DNA from: Bacteroidota bacterium
GTDB taxonomy: Bacteria > Bacteroidota > Ignavibacteria > Ignavibacteriales > Ignavibacteriaceae
Direction of reading: 5' to 3'
Length of the DNA: 64,000 bases
Assembly (NCBI GenBank): GCA_023453665.1
Contig: JAEXTA010000028.1
Coordinates: forward strand, 1 to 64,000
The position numbers and the translations under genes were made by a program. Below, piece by piece: positions 44,061 to 52,610 of this stretch. The number at the start of each line of letters is the position of its first letter. Position 1 is the stretch's first letter. The notes under the pieces were generated by a model. That model was not told where the DNA came from, searched no databases, and saw only the letters and a program-made list of their open reading frames with translations.

Positions 44061-44908
44061 TTAATTACTTTTTTGGTTTTCATATCAAATTTATCTCCGC
44101 TGATTAATACATGGAGTTTCATATCACTTATACCAAGATTACCTCTTTCATCTTCACGGATATCATTACCATTTGTGGGATCGTAAACTAAAACCTGGTA
44201 AGTTCCTAAAACTTCAAAAGTGTCGTCGGGATAAACAATTATTGATGTCGATTCGTCTATCGCTATCCCGAATAAATGTGAATGTTCGATTAATGCAGCG
44301 ATTGTTCTGTTATGTCTTTTTCTTTTTAAGAAATGCTGATCGATGATAACATTTTTCAAAAAACCGAATCCTGTTTTTGTTTCAACATTACCTCTATCAA
44401 TAGTAACAAATGAAACTGTAGAATCTTTATTTACCAATTCATTACCTGTTATCATAACTTCACTCATGACTGCAGCCCCGGCACTGCTGCCGCCAACGAC
44501 TCCACCATTGTTATAAATATCAAAAACTTTTTGAAGTAATTTTGTTCCAAGCATATCGCGCGTTAAATCACTCTGATCCCCACCGAGAAAAAATACTGCA
44601 TTAGCTTCCTCCATCTTTTTCAGGTTGATTTCATCATCAGCGGTTTGTCTCGTAAATATTAAATAGTCGGATGAAGCGCCCAGCTCGGTAAATTCCTGTT
44701 TTTGAATTTCACTGTTCTCTACCGGATCAGAACCGGCGTTTGGAATAATGATTATTCTTGCGTTCGGTCCGCCTGCAAGTTCAACAAACTTTTTAACAAT
44801 CTCAGTTGTTTGAACTCCGCCAACTATAACAAGTTTACCTTTGGATTGAGGAAATGCAAAAAGAGTACTAAGCAGAAAGACAAAAAGTGTCAGTATAATT
44901 TTTTTCAT
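44057..44908 (-). CDS. S51 cyanophycinase-family peptidase, exported
   Basis: The 283-residue protein has a signal peptide (1-21), then GKLVIVGGVQTTEIVKKFVEL and AVFFLGGDQSDLTRDML, and the nucleophile Ser142 in VVGGSSAGAAVMSEV. A His-containing block VIIDQHFLKRKRHNRTIAAL and the LFGIAIDESTSIIVYPDDTFEVLG segment complete the cyanophycinase fold. It is a periplasmic paralogue of the sorting-domain S51 protein at 32270, without a sorting module. S51 includes cyanophycinase (beta-Asp-Arg release) and alpha-aspartyl dipeptidase. It overlaps the YfcC gene by four bases and lies six bases downstream of the M20 gene. Confidence 0.9.
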   Translation of the reverse strand: MKKIILTLFVFLLSTLFAFPQSKGKLVIVGGVQTTEIVKKFVELAGGPNARIIIIPNAGSDPVENSEIQKQEFTELGASSDYLIFTRQTADDEINLKKMEEANAVFFLGGDQSDLTRDMLGTKLLQKVFDIYNNGGVVGGSSAGAAVMSEVMITGNELVNKDSTVSFVTIDRGNVETKTGFGFLKNVIIDQHFLKRKRHNRTIAALIEHSHLFGIAIDESTSIIVYPDDTFEVLGTYQVLVYDPTNGNDIREDERGNLGISDMKLHVLISGDKFDMKTKKVIK

Positions 44909-44913
44909 TTAGA

Positions 44914-46008
44914 TTAATCTTTCTTTACTAGTTCAAGTGCTATTTCTGTTGATTTAACAAGATCTTCGATGAAGATAAATTCATCATTTGAGTGAGGGTT
45001 TTGTGCACCAATACCAAGGTTGATTGATTCTATACCTCTTGCATTTAGTGAATTTGCATCACTTCCGCCAAGTGATATTTTGGGAATGGGAGTGAGTCCT
45101 ACTTTGTTTAATGCGTTTACAGTTTCTTTATAAACCGGTGATGATTCGGGAATCGTGTACGGCATAAAATCCCAGAAGTAATCAATTTCAAATTTTGCTT
45201 TTACTGATTCACATTCTTCTTTAAATATCTTTACCGCCAGGTTAAAATAATGTTCAGCTTTTTTTAAGTTGAATGATCTTACCTCTCCCTCAAGTTCGGT
45301 TGATTCAGGGATAACGTTCACTGCAGAACCACTTTTTAGGAGTCCGATATTCATAGTTGTTTCATCATCAATTCTTCCAAGTGGTAGTTTACTTATCGCT
45401 TTTGCTGCAGCTTGCATTGAGTTAATTCCTTTTTCAGGGGCAATACCGGAATGTGATGCTTTACCGGTTAGATTTATTTTAAAACCCATGGCACCACATG
45501 CTGAATAAATAAAACTTCCGGGTCTGTAACCCGAATCAAATATAAATCCTTTGTTAATAGCTCCATTAATTCCGAGATGTTTAGAACCAAATAGAGTTGT
45601 CTCCTCGCATGTTGTGAATGCCACAGTAAAATCTTTAACCGGTATTTTTTCTAAAGCAATTTTCCTTAAAGTATAAAGCAGGACAGATACTCCGGCGCGG
45701 TTATCAACACCAAGAACTGTGTCTCCGGATGATACTATACGATCATCTTTGATGATTGGTTTTACATTTTCTGTCGGACGTGCAGTATCCATATGTGACA
45801 TCAAGACAAAGTCACCACCTGTTCCGATCTTGCAAATCAAATTACCGGAATTACTTCCGGTGAATTGTGTTGAATCGTCTTCAGTAATCGTATAATTGTA
45901 TTGGGTTAAAAATGATTTGATATAATCCGCGAGTGGTTTTTCATTGGAAGATAGTGCGTTTATCCTTGCAGTATCTAAAAATAAATTTATGATTTCATTG
46001 CTGCTCAT
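44914..46008 (-). CDS. M20 metallopeptidase (PepT-like)
   Basis: The 364-residue protein has the two-metal site of M20 enzymes: FVLMSHMDTARP (H72, D74), VLGVDNRAGVSVLL (D102), TTCEETTLFG (E135, E136) and SLGGSDANSLNARGI near residue 310. The lid domain is about residues 178-290 (KGINSMQAAAKAISKLPLG). Similarity is to the PepT-like M20 group that includes tripeptidases; a deacylase role cannot be excluded for M20. No signal peptide, so it acts in the cytoplasm. It is the first gene of the operon. Its leader carries a promoter overlapping an inverted repeat. Confidence 0.9.
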   Translation of the reverse strand: MSSNEIINLFLDTARINALSSNEKPLADYIKSFLTQYNYTITEDDSTQFTGSNSGNLICKIGTGGDFVLMSHMDTARPTENVKPIIKDDRIVSSGDTVLGVDNRAGVSVLLYTLRKIALEKIPVKDFTVAFTTCEETTLFGSKHLGINGAINKGFIFDSGYRPGSFIYSACGAMGFKINLTGKASHSGIAPEKGINSMQAAAKAISKLPLGRIDDETTMNIGLLKSGSAVNVIPESTELEGEVRSFNLKKAEHYFNLAVKIFKEECESVKAKFEIDYFWDFMPYTIPESSPVYKETVNALNKVGLTPIPKISLGGSDANSLNARGIESINLGIGAQNPHSNDEFIFIEDLVKSTEIALELVKKD

Positions 46009-46010
46009 CT

Positions 46011-46062
46011 GTAATTCTGTTTACATAGTGATAATATGATGTAATGTTTGTTACAGAATTAC
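46011..46062. promoter_or_regulatory. Inverted repeat, candidate operator in the M20 leader
   Basis: GTAATTCTGT at 46011-46020 and ACAGAATTAC at 46053-46062 are perfect inverted arms of 10 bases with a 32-base loop. A smaller TTACAT/ATGTAA pair lies inside at 46021-46026 and 46039-46044. The outer arm overlaps the promoter -7 box. This fits a regulator-binding region, possibly for the RpiR protein at 40574. Confidence 0.55.
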
Positions 46063-46084
46063 GAAAATAAATTCTATAAGTCAA
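46054..46084 (-). promoter_or_regulatory. Putative promoter of the peptide-use operon
   Basis: On the minus strand TTG (46084-46082), a 20-base spacer and TAATTCTG (46061-46054) resemble TTG/TAnnTTTG with one mismatch in the second box. It overlaps an inverted-repeat arm and lies just upstream of the M20 gene. Confidence 0.45.
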
Positions 46085-46101
46085 GAAATAATTTTTTTTA
46101 C

Positions 46102-46455
46102 TTACTCCTCTTCGGAATAAACTTCAAGGTCGCCTTTTCTTATATACCCGTCTTTTAACAAACTGTCACTTGATCTATATAAGACGATAGTAAGTTCGTT
46201 TGTCAGATAATAACCTGTAGATTCAATTTTAACACCAAACAATTCTCTGGTTACTTTAACCTTGGCGATAAGTTTGTCTTCAGTGATAATCGACTTTTCT
46301 ACTTTTGCTTTTTTTGTGGGAATGTTTGACAATGCCCAGTAAATACCCTTCTTGGCATTTTGAAGCGTGATTGTTATATCTTCTTCAATTTTTGCCTGTG
46401 CTGATAAACCATATGATAAGAGAAAAATTAGTACTGACACAACTGACATTTTCAT
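46102..46455 (-). CDS. Small exported protein of unknown function
   Basis: A 117-residue protein from ATG 46455, chosen over an upstream TTG at 46488 because GGGAGGG precedes it and the signal peptide then starts directly (MKMSVVSVLIFLLSYGLSAQA). The mature part has Lys-rich and beta-like segments: ITITLQNAKKGIYWALSNIP, VKVTRELFGVKIESTGYYLT and ELTIVLYRSSDSLLKDGYIRKGDLEV. It ends on acidic residues. I do not recognise a family. It lies 93 bases upstream of the M20 gene on the same strand but has its own gap that holds that gene's promoter. Confidence 0.6.
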   Translation of the reverse strand: MKMSVVSVLIFLLSYGLSAQAKIEEDITITLQNAKKGIYWALSNIPTKKAKVEKSIITEDKLIAKVKVTRELFGVKIESTGYYLTNELTIVLYRSSDSLLKDGYIRKGDLEVYSEEE

Positions 46456-46526
46456 GTTACCCTCCCGAATTTTTAGAAATTTAGCCAATTAATGTTTAAC
46501 AGCAAATTAATCTTTTTCATAACACC

Positions 46527-46596
46527 GGAAACCAACTCTTGACTTTTTAGTTTCCAGCTCTTAATTTAGAAACCATAAAAACAATAATAGTTTCCA
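46527..46596. promoter_or_regulatory. Two tandem inverted-repeat sites upstream of the TetR gene
   Basis: GGAAACCA (46527-46534) and TAGTTTCCA (46548-46556) form one dyad; AGAAACCA (46568-46575) and TAGTTTCCA (46588-46596) form a second, about 41 bases away. The last copy touches the ATG at 46597. This is a plausible TetR operator pair over the promoter. Confidence 0.6.
46539..46569 (+). promoter_or_regulatory. Putative promoter of the TetR-efflux operon
   Basis: TTG at 46539-46541 and TAATTTAG at 46562-46569, 20 bases apart, fit TTG/TAnnTTTG with one mismatch. They lie inside the two candidate operators. Confidence 0.45.
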
Positions 46597-47241
46597 ATGA
46601 AAAAATTAAAAAAAACAAATGCTGAGCAGATTGATTCCGAAAGGAATAAAATCATTGAGTTTGCATCCAATAAATTTCTTGCAGAGGGATTTTATAAAAT
46701 CCCGATAGATAGTATTTCTTCCGAAATGCACATGAGTAAAAAGACTATCTATAAACACTTTACTTCTAAAGAAGAACTGGTTGAAGCTGTGGTAATAAAT
46801 TTTATTTCGGGTGTTAGCAATAAAATTGAATCAGTAATCGAAACAGAGCAGGACTCTCTTACAAAAGCAGTAAAACTTTTTGAAATAATGACTTCAGTTG
46901 CTATGAGACTTAGTGATAACTGGGTAAAGGATATAAAAATTCATCTTCCTGAATTATGGGAGCGAATTGATGAATTCCGTACCAAGCGGGCTTATACCGC
47001 ACTTGGTAACATTATTCACCTTGGACAGGAAGAAGGAATGATAATTGATAAACCGGCAGAACTAATCATTCATCTTTTTGTAAACTCAATTCGCTCAATT
47101 GTAAATCCAAATTTTCTTTACTATCAAAAGTTTAATTACAAAGAAGCTTTTCAGCATTCATTTGAAATTTTATTCAACGGGATACTGACACAAAAAGGTA
47201 AAAAACAATTCGATAAAATATTCAGCAAGGTAATACAATGA
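46597..47241 (+). CDS. TetR/AcrR-family transcriptional repressor
   Basis: A 214-residue regulator. The N-terminal HTH runs about residues 15-60: NKIIEFASNKFLAEGFYKIPI, SISSEMHMSKKTIYKHFTSKEELVEAV. The C-terminal helical domain, about 70-214, is variable and would bind the ligand. It is the first gene of an operon and its stop overlaps the start of the periplasmic adaptor gene (ATGA), so it likely regulates the efflux system. Two inverted repeats cover its promoter, fitting autorepression. The inducer is unknown. Confidence 0.9.
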   Translation: MKKLKKTNAEQIDSERNKIIEFASNKFLAEGFYKIPIDSISSEMHMSKKTIYKHFTSKEELVEAVVINFISGVSNKIESVIETEQDSLTKAVKLFEIMTSVAMRLSDNWVKDIKIHLPELWERIDEFRTKRAYTALGNIIHLGQEEGMIIDKPAELIIHLFVNSIRSIVNPNFLYYQKFNYKEAFQHSFEILFNGILTQKGKKQFDKIFSKVIQ

Positions 47242-48206
47242 AAAATACCATCACGATACTATTGTTAATAACTTCACTAATTTTTTATTCATGCGGAAAT
47301 GGCAATGATGAAAATAAAATTGAAGCATCCGGAAATATTGAAACCACCACAATGGTCATTAGTTCGCAGGTAAGTGGTAAGGTTGTCCGGATACTTAAAG
47401 AAGAAGGTTCTAAAATTATCGCCGGCGACACTATTATGATTATTGATCCATATTCTTATGAATTAAAACTGCAGGAAGCCGGGGCTGCACTTGTTTCTGC
47501 CGAAGCTCAATATCAGTTACTGAAAGCCGGTGCCCGGCGTGAAGATATAAGTCAAATTGAGCAGCAACTAAAACAGGCTGAGATCAATTTTCAATCTGCT
47601 GAAAAAGATAAAGAACGTTTTGAAAATTTATACAAATCAAAATCCATCACTAAAAAACAATTTGATGATGTAGTTGCCAGATATGACATAGCTTATGCTC
47701 AACTAAACGCAGCAAAACAAAACTTCAATAAAATTAATAATCTTGCCCGGCCTGAGGAACTGAAACAAGCTGAGGCTAATGTAAACAGGCTTAAAGCAAC
47801 CGTAGAGATGGTAAAGAAAAGCCTGAGTGACTGTTATGTAACATCACCTTCAAATGGTTTCATTGTAAAACAATTTATTGAAGTCGGTGAAACTGCGGGA
47901 ATGTTATCTTCCTTATTTAAGGTTTCCGATTTGAGTGAAGTCGATCTTGTATTGTATGTTTCCGAAACAGAGATGGGCAAAGTAAAATTAGAACAACTTG
48001 TTGATGTTAGTGTTGATACTTATCCTGATAAAAAATTTAAAGGTGTTGTTGTATTCATATCACCCGAAGCAGAGTTCACTCCAAAAAATATTCAAACAAA
48101 GGAAGAACGAACCAAACTTGTATTTGCTGTTAAGGTTAAAATCAGTAATCCGGGCTTCGAATTAAAAACAGGCATGCCTGCAGACGCAATAATCAATTTA
48201 AAATGA
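47238..48206 (+). CDS. Lipoprotein membrane-fusion (HlyD-family) adaptor, YbhG-like
   Basis: The 322-residue protein has a lipoprotein signal with lipobox FYSC (Cys19). A biotinyl-lipoyl-like half (EASGNIETTTMVISSQVSGKVVRI, EGSKIIAGDTIMII) precedes a coiled-coil hairpin about residues 80-190 (EAQYQLLKAGARREDISQIEQ, NRLKATVEMVKKSLSDCYVTSP) and a beta-barrel domain (SVDTYPDKKFKGVVVFISPEAEFTPK). It links inner-membrane ABC permeases to the TolC-like outer-membrane channel. It overlaps the TetR and ABC genes by four bases on each side. Substrate not known. Confidence 0.9.
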   Translation: MKNTITILLLITSLIFYSCGNGNDENKIEASGNIETTTMVISSQVSGKVVRILKEEGSKIIAGDTIMIIDPYSYELKLQEAGAALVSAEAQYQLLKAGARREDISQIEQQLKQAEINFQSAEKDKERFENLYKSKSITKKQFDDVVARYDIAYAQLNAAKQNFNKINNLARPEELKQAEANVNRLKATVEMVKKSLSDCYVTSPSNGFIVKQFIEVGETAGMLSSLFKVSDLSEVDLVLYVSETEMGKVKLEQLVDVSVDTYPDKKFKGVVVFISPEAEFTPKNIQTKEERTKLVFAVKVKISNPGFELKTGMPADAIINLK

Positions 48207-49168
48207 CAGCGTATATGAATTTTGCAATTGAAATAGAAAACCTTTACAAAAATTATAACACAATACGGGCAGTACATAGTATTAACTTAAATGTAAAACC
48301 TGGTGAAATGTTTGGGCTCGTTGGTCCTGATGGAGCTGGTAAAACTACAGCTATCAGGATAATGTGCGGACTTCTGTTTCCTGAAAATGGAATTGTGAAT
48401 ATTCTCGGTCTCGACATCACAAAAAACCGTAAGCAAGTTCAGAATCAAATCGGATACCTTTCACAAAAATTTAGTTTGTACGGAGATTTAAGTGTTGATG
48501 AGAACATTGAGTTTTTCGCCGATATTCATGCTGTTAAAGATTTCAAAGTAAGACGAAATGAACTATTGGCTTTCACCAGGTTAACTTCATTCCGAAATCG
48601 GCTAGCGGAAAAATTATCCGGTGGTATGAAACAAAAACTTGCGTTGGCATGCAGTCTGATTCACAAACCGAAAATTCTATTTCTTGATGAACCCACTACG
48701 GGTGTCGATCCTGTTTCCCGCCGTGATTTCTGGAAAATACTTTCTGATCTTCAAAAGGATGGAATTACAGTTTTTATGACTACTCCTTATCTGGATGAAG
48801 CTGAGAGATGCAATACGGTTGCTATGATGCATCAGGGAAAAATTATCACAGTAAATACACCATCAGAAATAAAGGCAGGAATAGACAGATGCACCCTGGA
48901 AATAGTGTGCAGTAATATTAAAGCCGCATATGAATTGCTCAGAAATGAAGAAAATATAGAAGCACAAATTTTTGGAGACAGGATTAACTTATTAATTAAT
49001 AATTATGAATTGGAATTTCCCCGGATACAAAAGATTCTTGACTCGAAAAATATCATTATCAGCAACAGCAGGGTAATTCCTCCATCTCTGGAAAATGTTT
49101 TCATTCATCTTGTTAAGAAAGAATCAATAAAAGAAACAGAAATCAGCAGTAATGAGGGAATACAATGA
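48203..49168 (+). CDS. ABC transporter ATPase, YbhF N-half-like, switch His replaced
   Basis: The 321-residue ATPase has Walker A GPDGAGKT (41-48), signature LSGGMKQK (138-145) and Walker B ILFLDEPT (158-165). The switch-loop His is replaced by Pro195 in TTPYLDEAE. The GPDGAGKT variant and TxY-DEAE loop resemble the N-terminal ATPase half of YbhF. The second ATPase gene (50548) would be its partner, with a canonical switch His and a modified signature. It couples to the ABC-2 permeases at 51477 and 52607. A C-terminal 80-residue extension follows. It overlaps both neighbours by four bases. Confidence 0.9.
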   Translation: MTAYMNFAIEIENLYKNYNTIRAVHSINLNVKPGEMFGLVGPDGAGKTTAIRIMCGLLFPENGIVNILGLDITKNRKQVQNQIGYLSQKFSLYGDLSVDENIEFFADIHAVKDFKVRRNELLAFTRLTSFRNRLAEKLSGGMKQKLALACSLIHKPKILFLDEPTTGVDPVSRRDFWKILSDLQKDGITVFMTTPYLDEAERCNTVAMMHQGKIITVNTPSEIKAGIDRCTLEIVCSNIKAAYELLRNEENIEAQIFGDRINLLINNYELEFPRIQKILDSKNIIISNSRVIPPSLENVFIHLVKKESIKETEISSNEGIQ

Positions 49169-50478
49169 AACAGGTAATTGTCATAATATTTTTTATTTCA
49201 AGTGTTATTATTCCCCAGAATAAAACACTTACGATTGAAGAAAGTGTGCAAATCGGTTTAAGAAATAGTAAGGACCTTTCAATATCAAAATCAAAAACAA
49301 GGTTGGCGGATGCAAAAATCACCGAGATAAGTTCTCAGATGCTGCCGCAATTAAAATTCTCGGCATCGTATTCAAGGTTGAGTGAAGTGCCTCCGTTTGA
49401 AGTTGTAACTCCTTTTTCACCTTCACCGATCAGATTGCAGGATGCAATACTAAACAACTATAATTTCCGGCTTTCGTTGCAACAGCCTTTGTTTACCGGA
49501 TTCAGATTAAGTGCTTTGCAATCTGCTGCTGAGTATACTTACCAGGCTTCTCAATACGAATATTCAGCGGCTGAAAATGATCATGTTATCAGAATCCAGG
49601 AGGCATTCTGGAATTTTTATAATTCACAAAAGGTTGCAGAGCTTTTAAGTGAACAACTTGTCTCAATCAATCAACATCTGACTGATACAAAAAACTTTAT
49701 GGAAAACGGTCTTGCAACTTTGAATGATGTACTGAAACTTGAAGTTCAATATTCAAATCTTGAATTGAAATTAATTGAAGCCGAAAATAATCTTGAACTG
49801 GCAAGAATTAATTTTAATCGTATGATTGGTTTAGAGCTTTTCTCTGAAACCGAAATTCTTGTTCAGGAATTTATTCCTCAATACGAAAAATTTTTAGTAC
49901 AGGAGTTAATTGAAGAAGCCTTGCAAAACCGTAATGAGATTAAATCATTTGAAAACCGGCTCATAGCAAGTGAAGAATCAATAACAGCCTCAAATTCCGG
50001 ATGGTATCCATCGATTTATCTATTTGGTAATGCATATTATAACAAACCGAATCAGAGGATAATGCCAGCGAAGGATCAATTTGATGATTCCTGGGATGTT
50101 GGCATTTCGTTGAACTGGGATTTATGGAACTGGGGTCACACTTCTTCACAATCAGATCAGGCTGAAGAATTAAAACTTCAAACAGAGACAAACTTACTTC
50201 AGTTAACTGAGTCAATTGAAACTGAGGTTACACGTGAATATCTCAACTACACTAAGTCAATAAAAAAAGTTGAAGTTGCCCGAAAAAGTGTAGAGCAGGC
50301 TACTGAGAATTACAGACTGACAAATGAAAAATACAACTCACAAGTTGCCAGCAGTTCCGATTTAATTGATGCTCAGACTTATCAATTAGAAGCAGAGACT
50401 AACCTGGTTTCGGCAATAGTGAGTTTTCATATTTCAAAAGCAAAATTAGAGAGAGCAGCAGGGAGAAAACTTTATTAA
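49165..50478 (+). CDS. TolC-family outer-membrane efflux protein
   Basis: A 437-residue protein with a short signal peptide (about 1-17) and two OEP-type repeats. TIEESVQIGLRNSKDLSISKSK, TRLADAKITEISSQMLPQL, SLQQPLFTGFRLSALQSAAEY and IQEAFWNFYNSQKVAELL make the first; KVEVARKSVEQATENYRLTNEKY and SSDLIDAQTYQLEAETNLVSA the second. These give the alpha-helical tunnel and beta-barrel that span the periplasm and outer membrane. It completes the tripartite efflux pump encoded by its neighbours. It begins four bases inside the previous ATPase gene. Confidence 0.92.
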   Translation: MKQVIVIIFFISSVIIPQNKTLTIEESVQIGLRNSKDLSISKSKTRLADAKITEISSQMLPQLKFSASYSRLSEVPPFEVVTPFSPSPIRLQDAILNNYNFRLSLQQPLFTGFRLSALQSAAEYTYQASQYEYSAAENDHVIRIQEAFWNFYNSQKVAELLSEQLVSINQHLTDTKNFMENGLATLNDVLKLEVQYSNLELKLIEAENNLELARINFNRMIGLELFSETEILVQEFIPQYEKFLVQELIEEALQNRNEIKSFENRLIASEESITASNSGWYPSIYLFGNAYYNKPNQRIMPAKDQFDDSWDVGISLNWDLWNWGHTSSQSDQAEELKLQTETNLLQLTESIETEVTREYLNYTKSIKKVEVARKSVEQATENYRLTNEKYNSQVASSSDLIDAQTYQLEAETNLVSAIVSFHISKAKLERAAGRKLY

Positions 50479-50547
50479 CGGTTCAATTGTCAAATTACTT
50501 TCAAGCAATTTAACAATGAAGCAATAGAACAATTTAGAGTAGAAAAA

Positions 50548-51471
50548 ATGAATAGTATCGAAGTAAAAGATTTGACAAAAAAATTCGGCAGTTTCATTTC
50601 TGTCGATAATGTTTCCTTCAACGTTAAGAAAGGTGAAGTATTCGGTTTTCTTGGGGCCAATGGCGCCGGAAAATCCACTACCATAAGAATGTTATGCGGA
50701 ATACTTTCACCAACTTCAGGTGATGCACTTGTCGGTGGCTATAGTATTATGAATGAAGCTGATAAAGTAAAAAAGAATATTGGTTATATGTCACAAAGAT
50801 TTTCACTCTATAATGATCTGACTGTCGAAGAAAATATAAACTTCTTTGGAGGAGTTTACGGATTGGATAATGGCGAACTGAAAGAAAGAAAAAAATGGGT
50901 GCTGTCGATCGCTGATCTTGAAGGTAAAGAAAAGCTTCTAACCGATTCATTACCCGGCGGAATTAAACAGAGATTGGCACTCGGCACAGCTGTTATTCAC
51001 AAACCGGAAATAGTTTTTCTTGATGAGCCCACAAGTGGTGTTGACCCGATTTCAAGAAGAAATTTCTGGGACCTGATTAATAGTCTTTCATCAGATGGAA
51101 CAACAATCTTTGTAACAACACACTATCTTGAAGAGGCGGAGTTTTGTAATAATATAATTCTGATTAACGCAGGAAAACTTGTGGCAGAAGGAAATCCAAA
51201 AGAACTTAAATCAGAGTTCATAAAAAATAAAATCCTGGAAGTGGAATGTGAACGTGTTGTTGATGCACTTGAAATTCTTTCAAAAGAAAATTTTGTGGAG
51301 GAGACGAGCATTTTTGGCAACACAATTCATCTGAGTGTAAATGATAATTTCAGAAGCAATGAACAGGTTAAACAATCTCTTAGTGCTTCATCAATTGAGA
51401 TCTTCAGAATAGATGAAATTTCTCCTACTCTTGAAGATGTATTTATAAAACTTGTTGATAAAAAGTATTAA
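50548..51471 (+). CDS. ABC transporter ATPase, YbhF C-half-like, altered signature
   Basis: The 307-residue ATPase has Walker A GANGAGKST (37-44), a signature of LPGGIKQR (135-142) with Pro in place of Ser, Walker B IVFLDEPT (155-162) and a normal switch His192 in VTTHYLEEAE. It complements the partner at 48203, which has a normal signature but no switch His. In a heterodimer this gives one canonical and one degenerate ATP site. It lies 69 bases after the TolC-like gene, longer than other gaps of the operon, and five bases before the first permease gene. Confidence 0.92.
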   Translation: MNSIEVKDLTKKFGSFISVDNVSFNVKKGEVFGFLGANGAGKSTTIRMLCGILSPTSGDALVGGYSIMNEADKVKKNIGYMSQRFSLYNDLTVEENINFFGGVYGLDNGELKERKKWVLSIADLEGKEKLLTDSLPGGIKQRLALGTAVIHKPEIVFLDEPTSGVDPISRRNFWDLINSLSSDGTTIFVTTHYLEEAEFCNNIILINAGKLVAEGNPKELKSEFIKNKILEVECERVVDALEILSKENFVEETSIFGNTIHLSVNDNFRSNEQVKQSLSASSIEIFRIDEISPTLEDVFIKLVDKKY

Positions 51472-51476
51472 CAATT

Positions 51477-52610
51477 ATGTTTACAAAATTAGTTGCAGTT
51501 ATAAAAAAAGAAGTAAGACAATTAAAAAGAGATCACCGACTTTTATTTGTGATTTTTTTCTTTCCCATTCTTCTTCTTGTAATGTTTGGTTATGCTGTTA
51601 ATTTCGATATAAAAAATATTAAACTCGCTGTATATGATCAGGATAAGTCAGATATAAGCCGTGATATTATAAGCTCCCTGAGCAGTTCAGAATATTTTAA
51701 TGTGGTTGATTATGTAAATAACTATGATGAAATAAACAAATACCTGGATGATAAAAAAGCGCAATGTGTCGTTGTTATTCCAAAGGATTTTTCGAAGAGA
51801 CTTAATTCAGGACAGGATGCAGCAATCCAGTATTTGATCGATGGTGTCGAAGGTACAACCGCGACAACTATTCAAAACTTTGTTACTGCCGCAACATATT
51901 CATTCAGCGGAAGGTACTCACAGTCAATTCTTACAAAGTATGGAACTGAAACCCCGCAACCGGTAAACTTCGAGCCTGTTTTCTGGTATAATCCATCACT
52001 TGAAACAGCAAAGTTTCTTGTACCCGGTTTGATCGCTATGATATTAATCATTATCGCAGTCATCTCAGTTTCTCTTTCAATTGTACGTGAAAAAGAGAGA
52101 GGAACAATTGAACAACTTAATGTGTCCCCTCTTCATTCGCTTGAATTATTAATTGGAAAAATTACTCCCTACCTTGTGATTTCATTTGTTAATGCGGGGT
52201 TTATACTTGTAGCAAGTTATTTTTTATTCGGAGTGGAAGTAAAAGGAAGTCTGATCCTGTTATTCCTTACGACACTGATATTCCTGTTTGCTGCTACTTC
52301 ACTTGGAATTTTTATTTCTGCAGTTGCTAATTCACAACAAGTCGCATTTACATTTGCTACTTTTCTTTCACTTTTGCCTTCATTGATATTATCAGGTTTT
52401 ATTTTTCCAATTGATAATATGCCCGGCCTGATACAGATCATTACAAATATAAACCCGACGAAATTTTTCCTGGTAATATTGAGAAATATCATGCTTAAAG
52501 GTGTTGGTATCGAAACATTTTATGACCAGGTATTATATATGATTCTCTTCGGCTCTGTTTTACTTTTATTGGGAACACTAATTAACAAGAAAAAGACAAG
52601 TGCAACATGA
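51477..52610 (+). CDS. ABC-2 type permease, YbhS/YbhR-like
   Basis: The 377-residue protein has one N-terminal helix (about residues 22-40), a large extracytoplasmic domain to about 175 (DQDKSDISRDIISSLSSSEYF, LDDKKAQCVVVIPKDFSKRL), and five or more helices after that, including GLIAMILIIIAVISVSLSIV, REKERGTIEQLNVSPLHSLELLIGK and IMLKGVGIETFYDQV near the end. This is the layout of ABC-2 drug/lipid exporters. It shares its stop with the start of the next permease gene (ATGA overlap), so the two likely form a heterodimer energised by the two ATPases. Substrate unknown. Confidence 0.9.
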   Translation: MFTKLVAVIKKEVRQLKRDHRLLFVIFFFPILLLVMFGYAVNFDIKNIKLAVYDQDKSDISRDIISSLSSSEYFNVVDYVNNYDEINKYLDDKKAQCVVVIPKDFSKRLNSGQDAAIQYLIDGVEGTTATTIQNFVTAATYSFSGRYSQSILTKYGTETPQPVNFEPVFWYNPSLETAKFLVPGLIAMILIIIAVISVSLSIVREKERGTIEQLNVSPLHSLELLIGKITPYLVISFVNAGFILVASYFLFGVEVKGSLILLFLTTLIFLFAATSLGIFISAVANSQQVAFTFATFLSLLPSLILSGFIFPIDNMPGLIQIITNINPTKFFLVILRNIMLKGVGIETFYDQVLYMILFGSVLLLLGTLINKKKTSAT

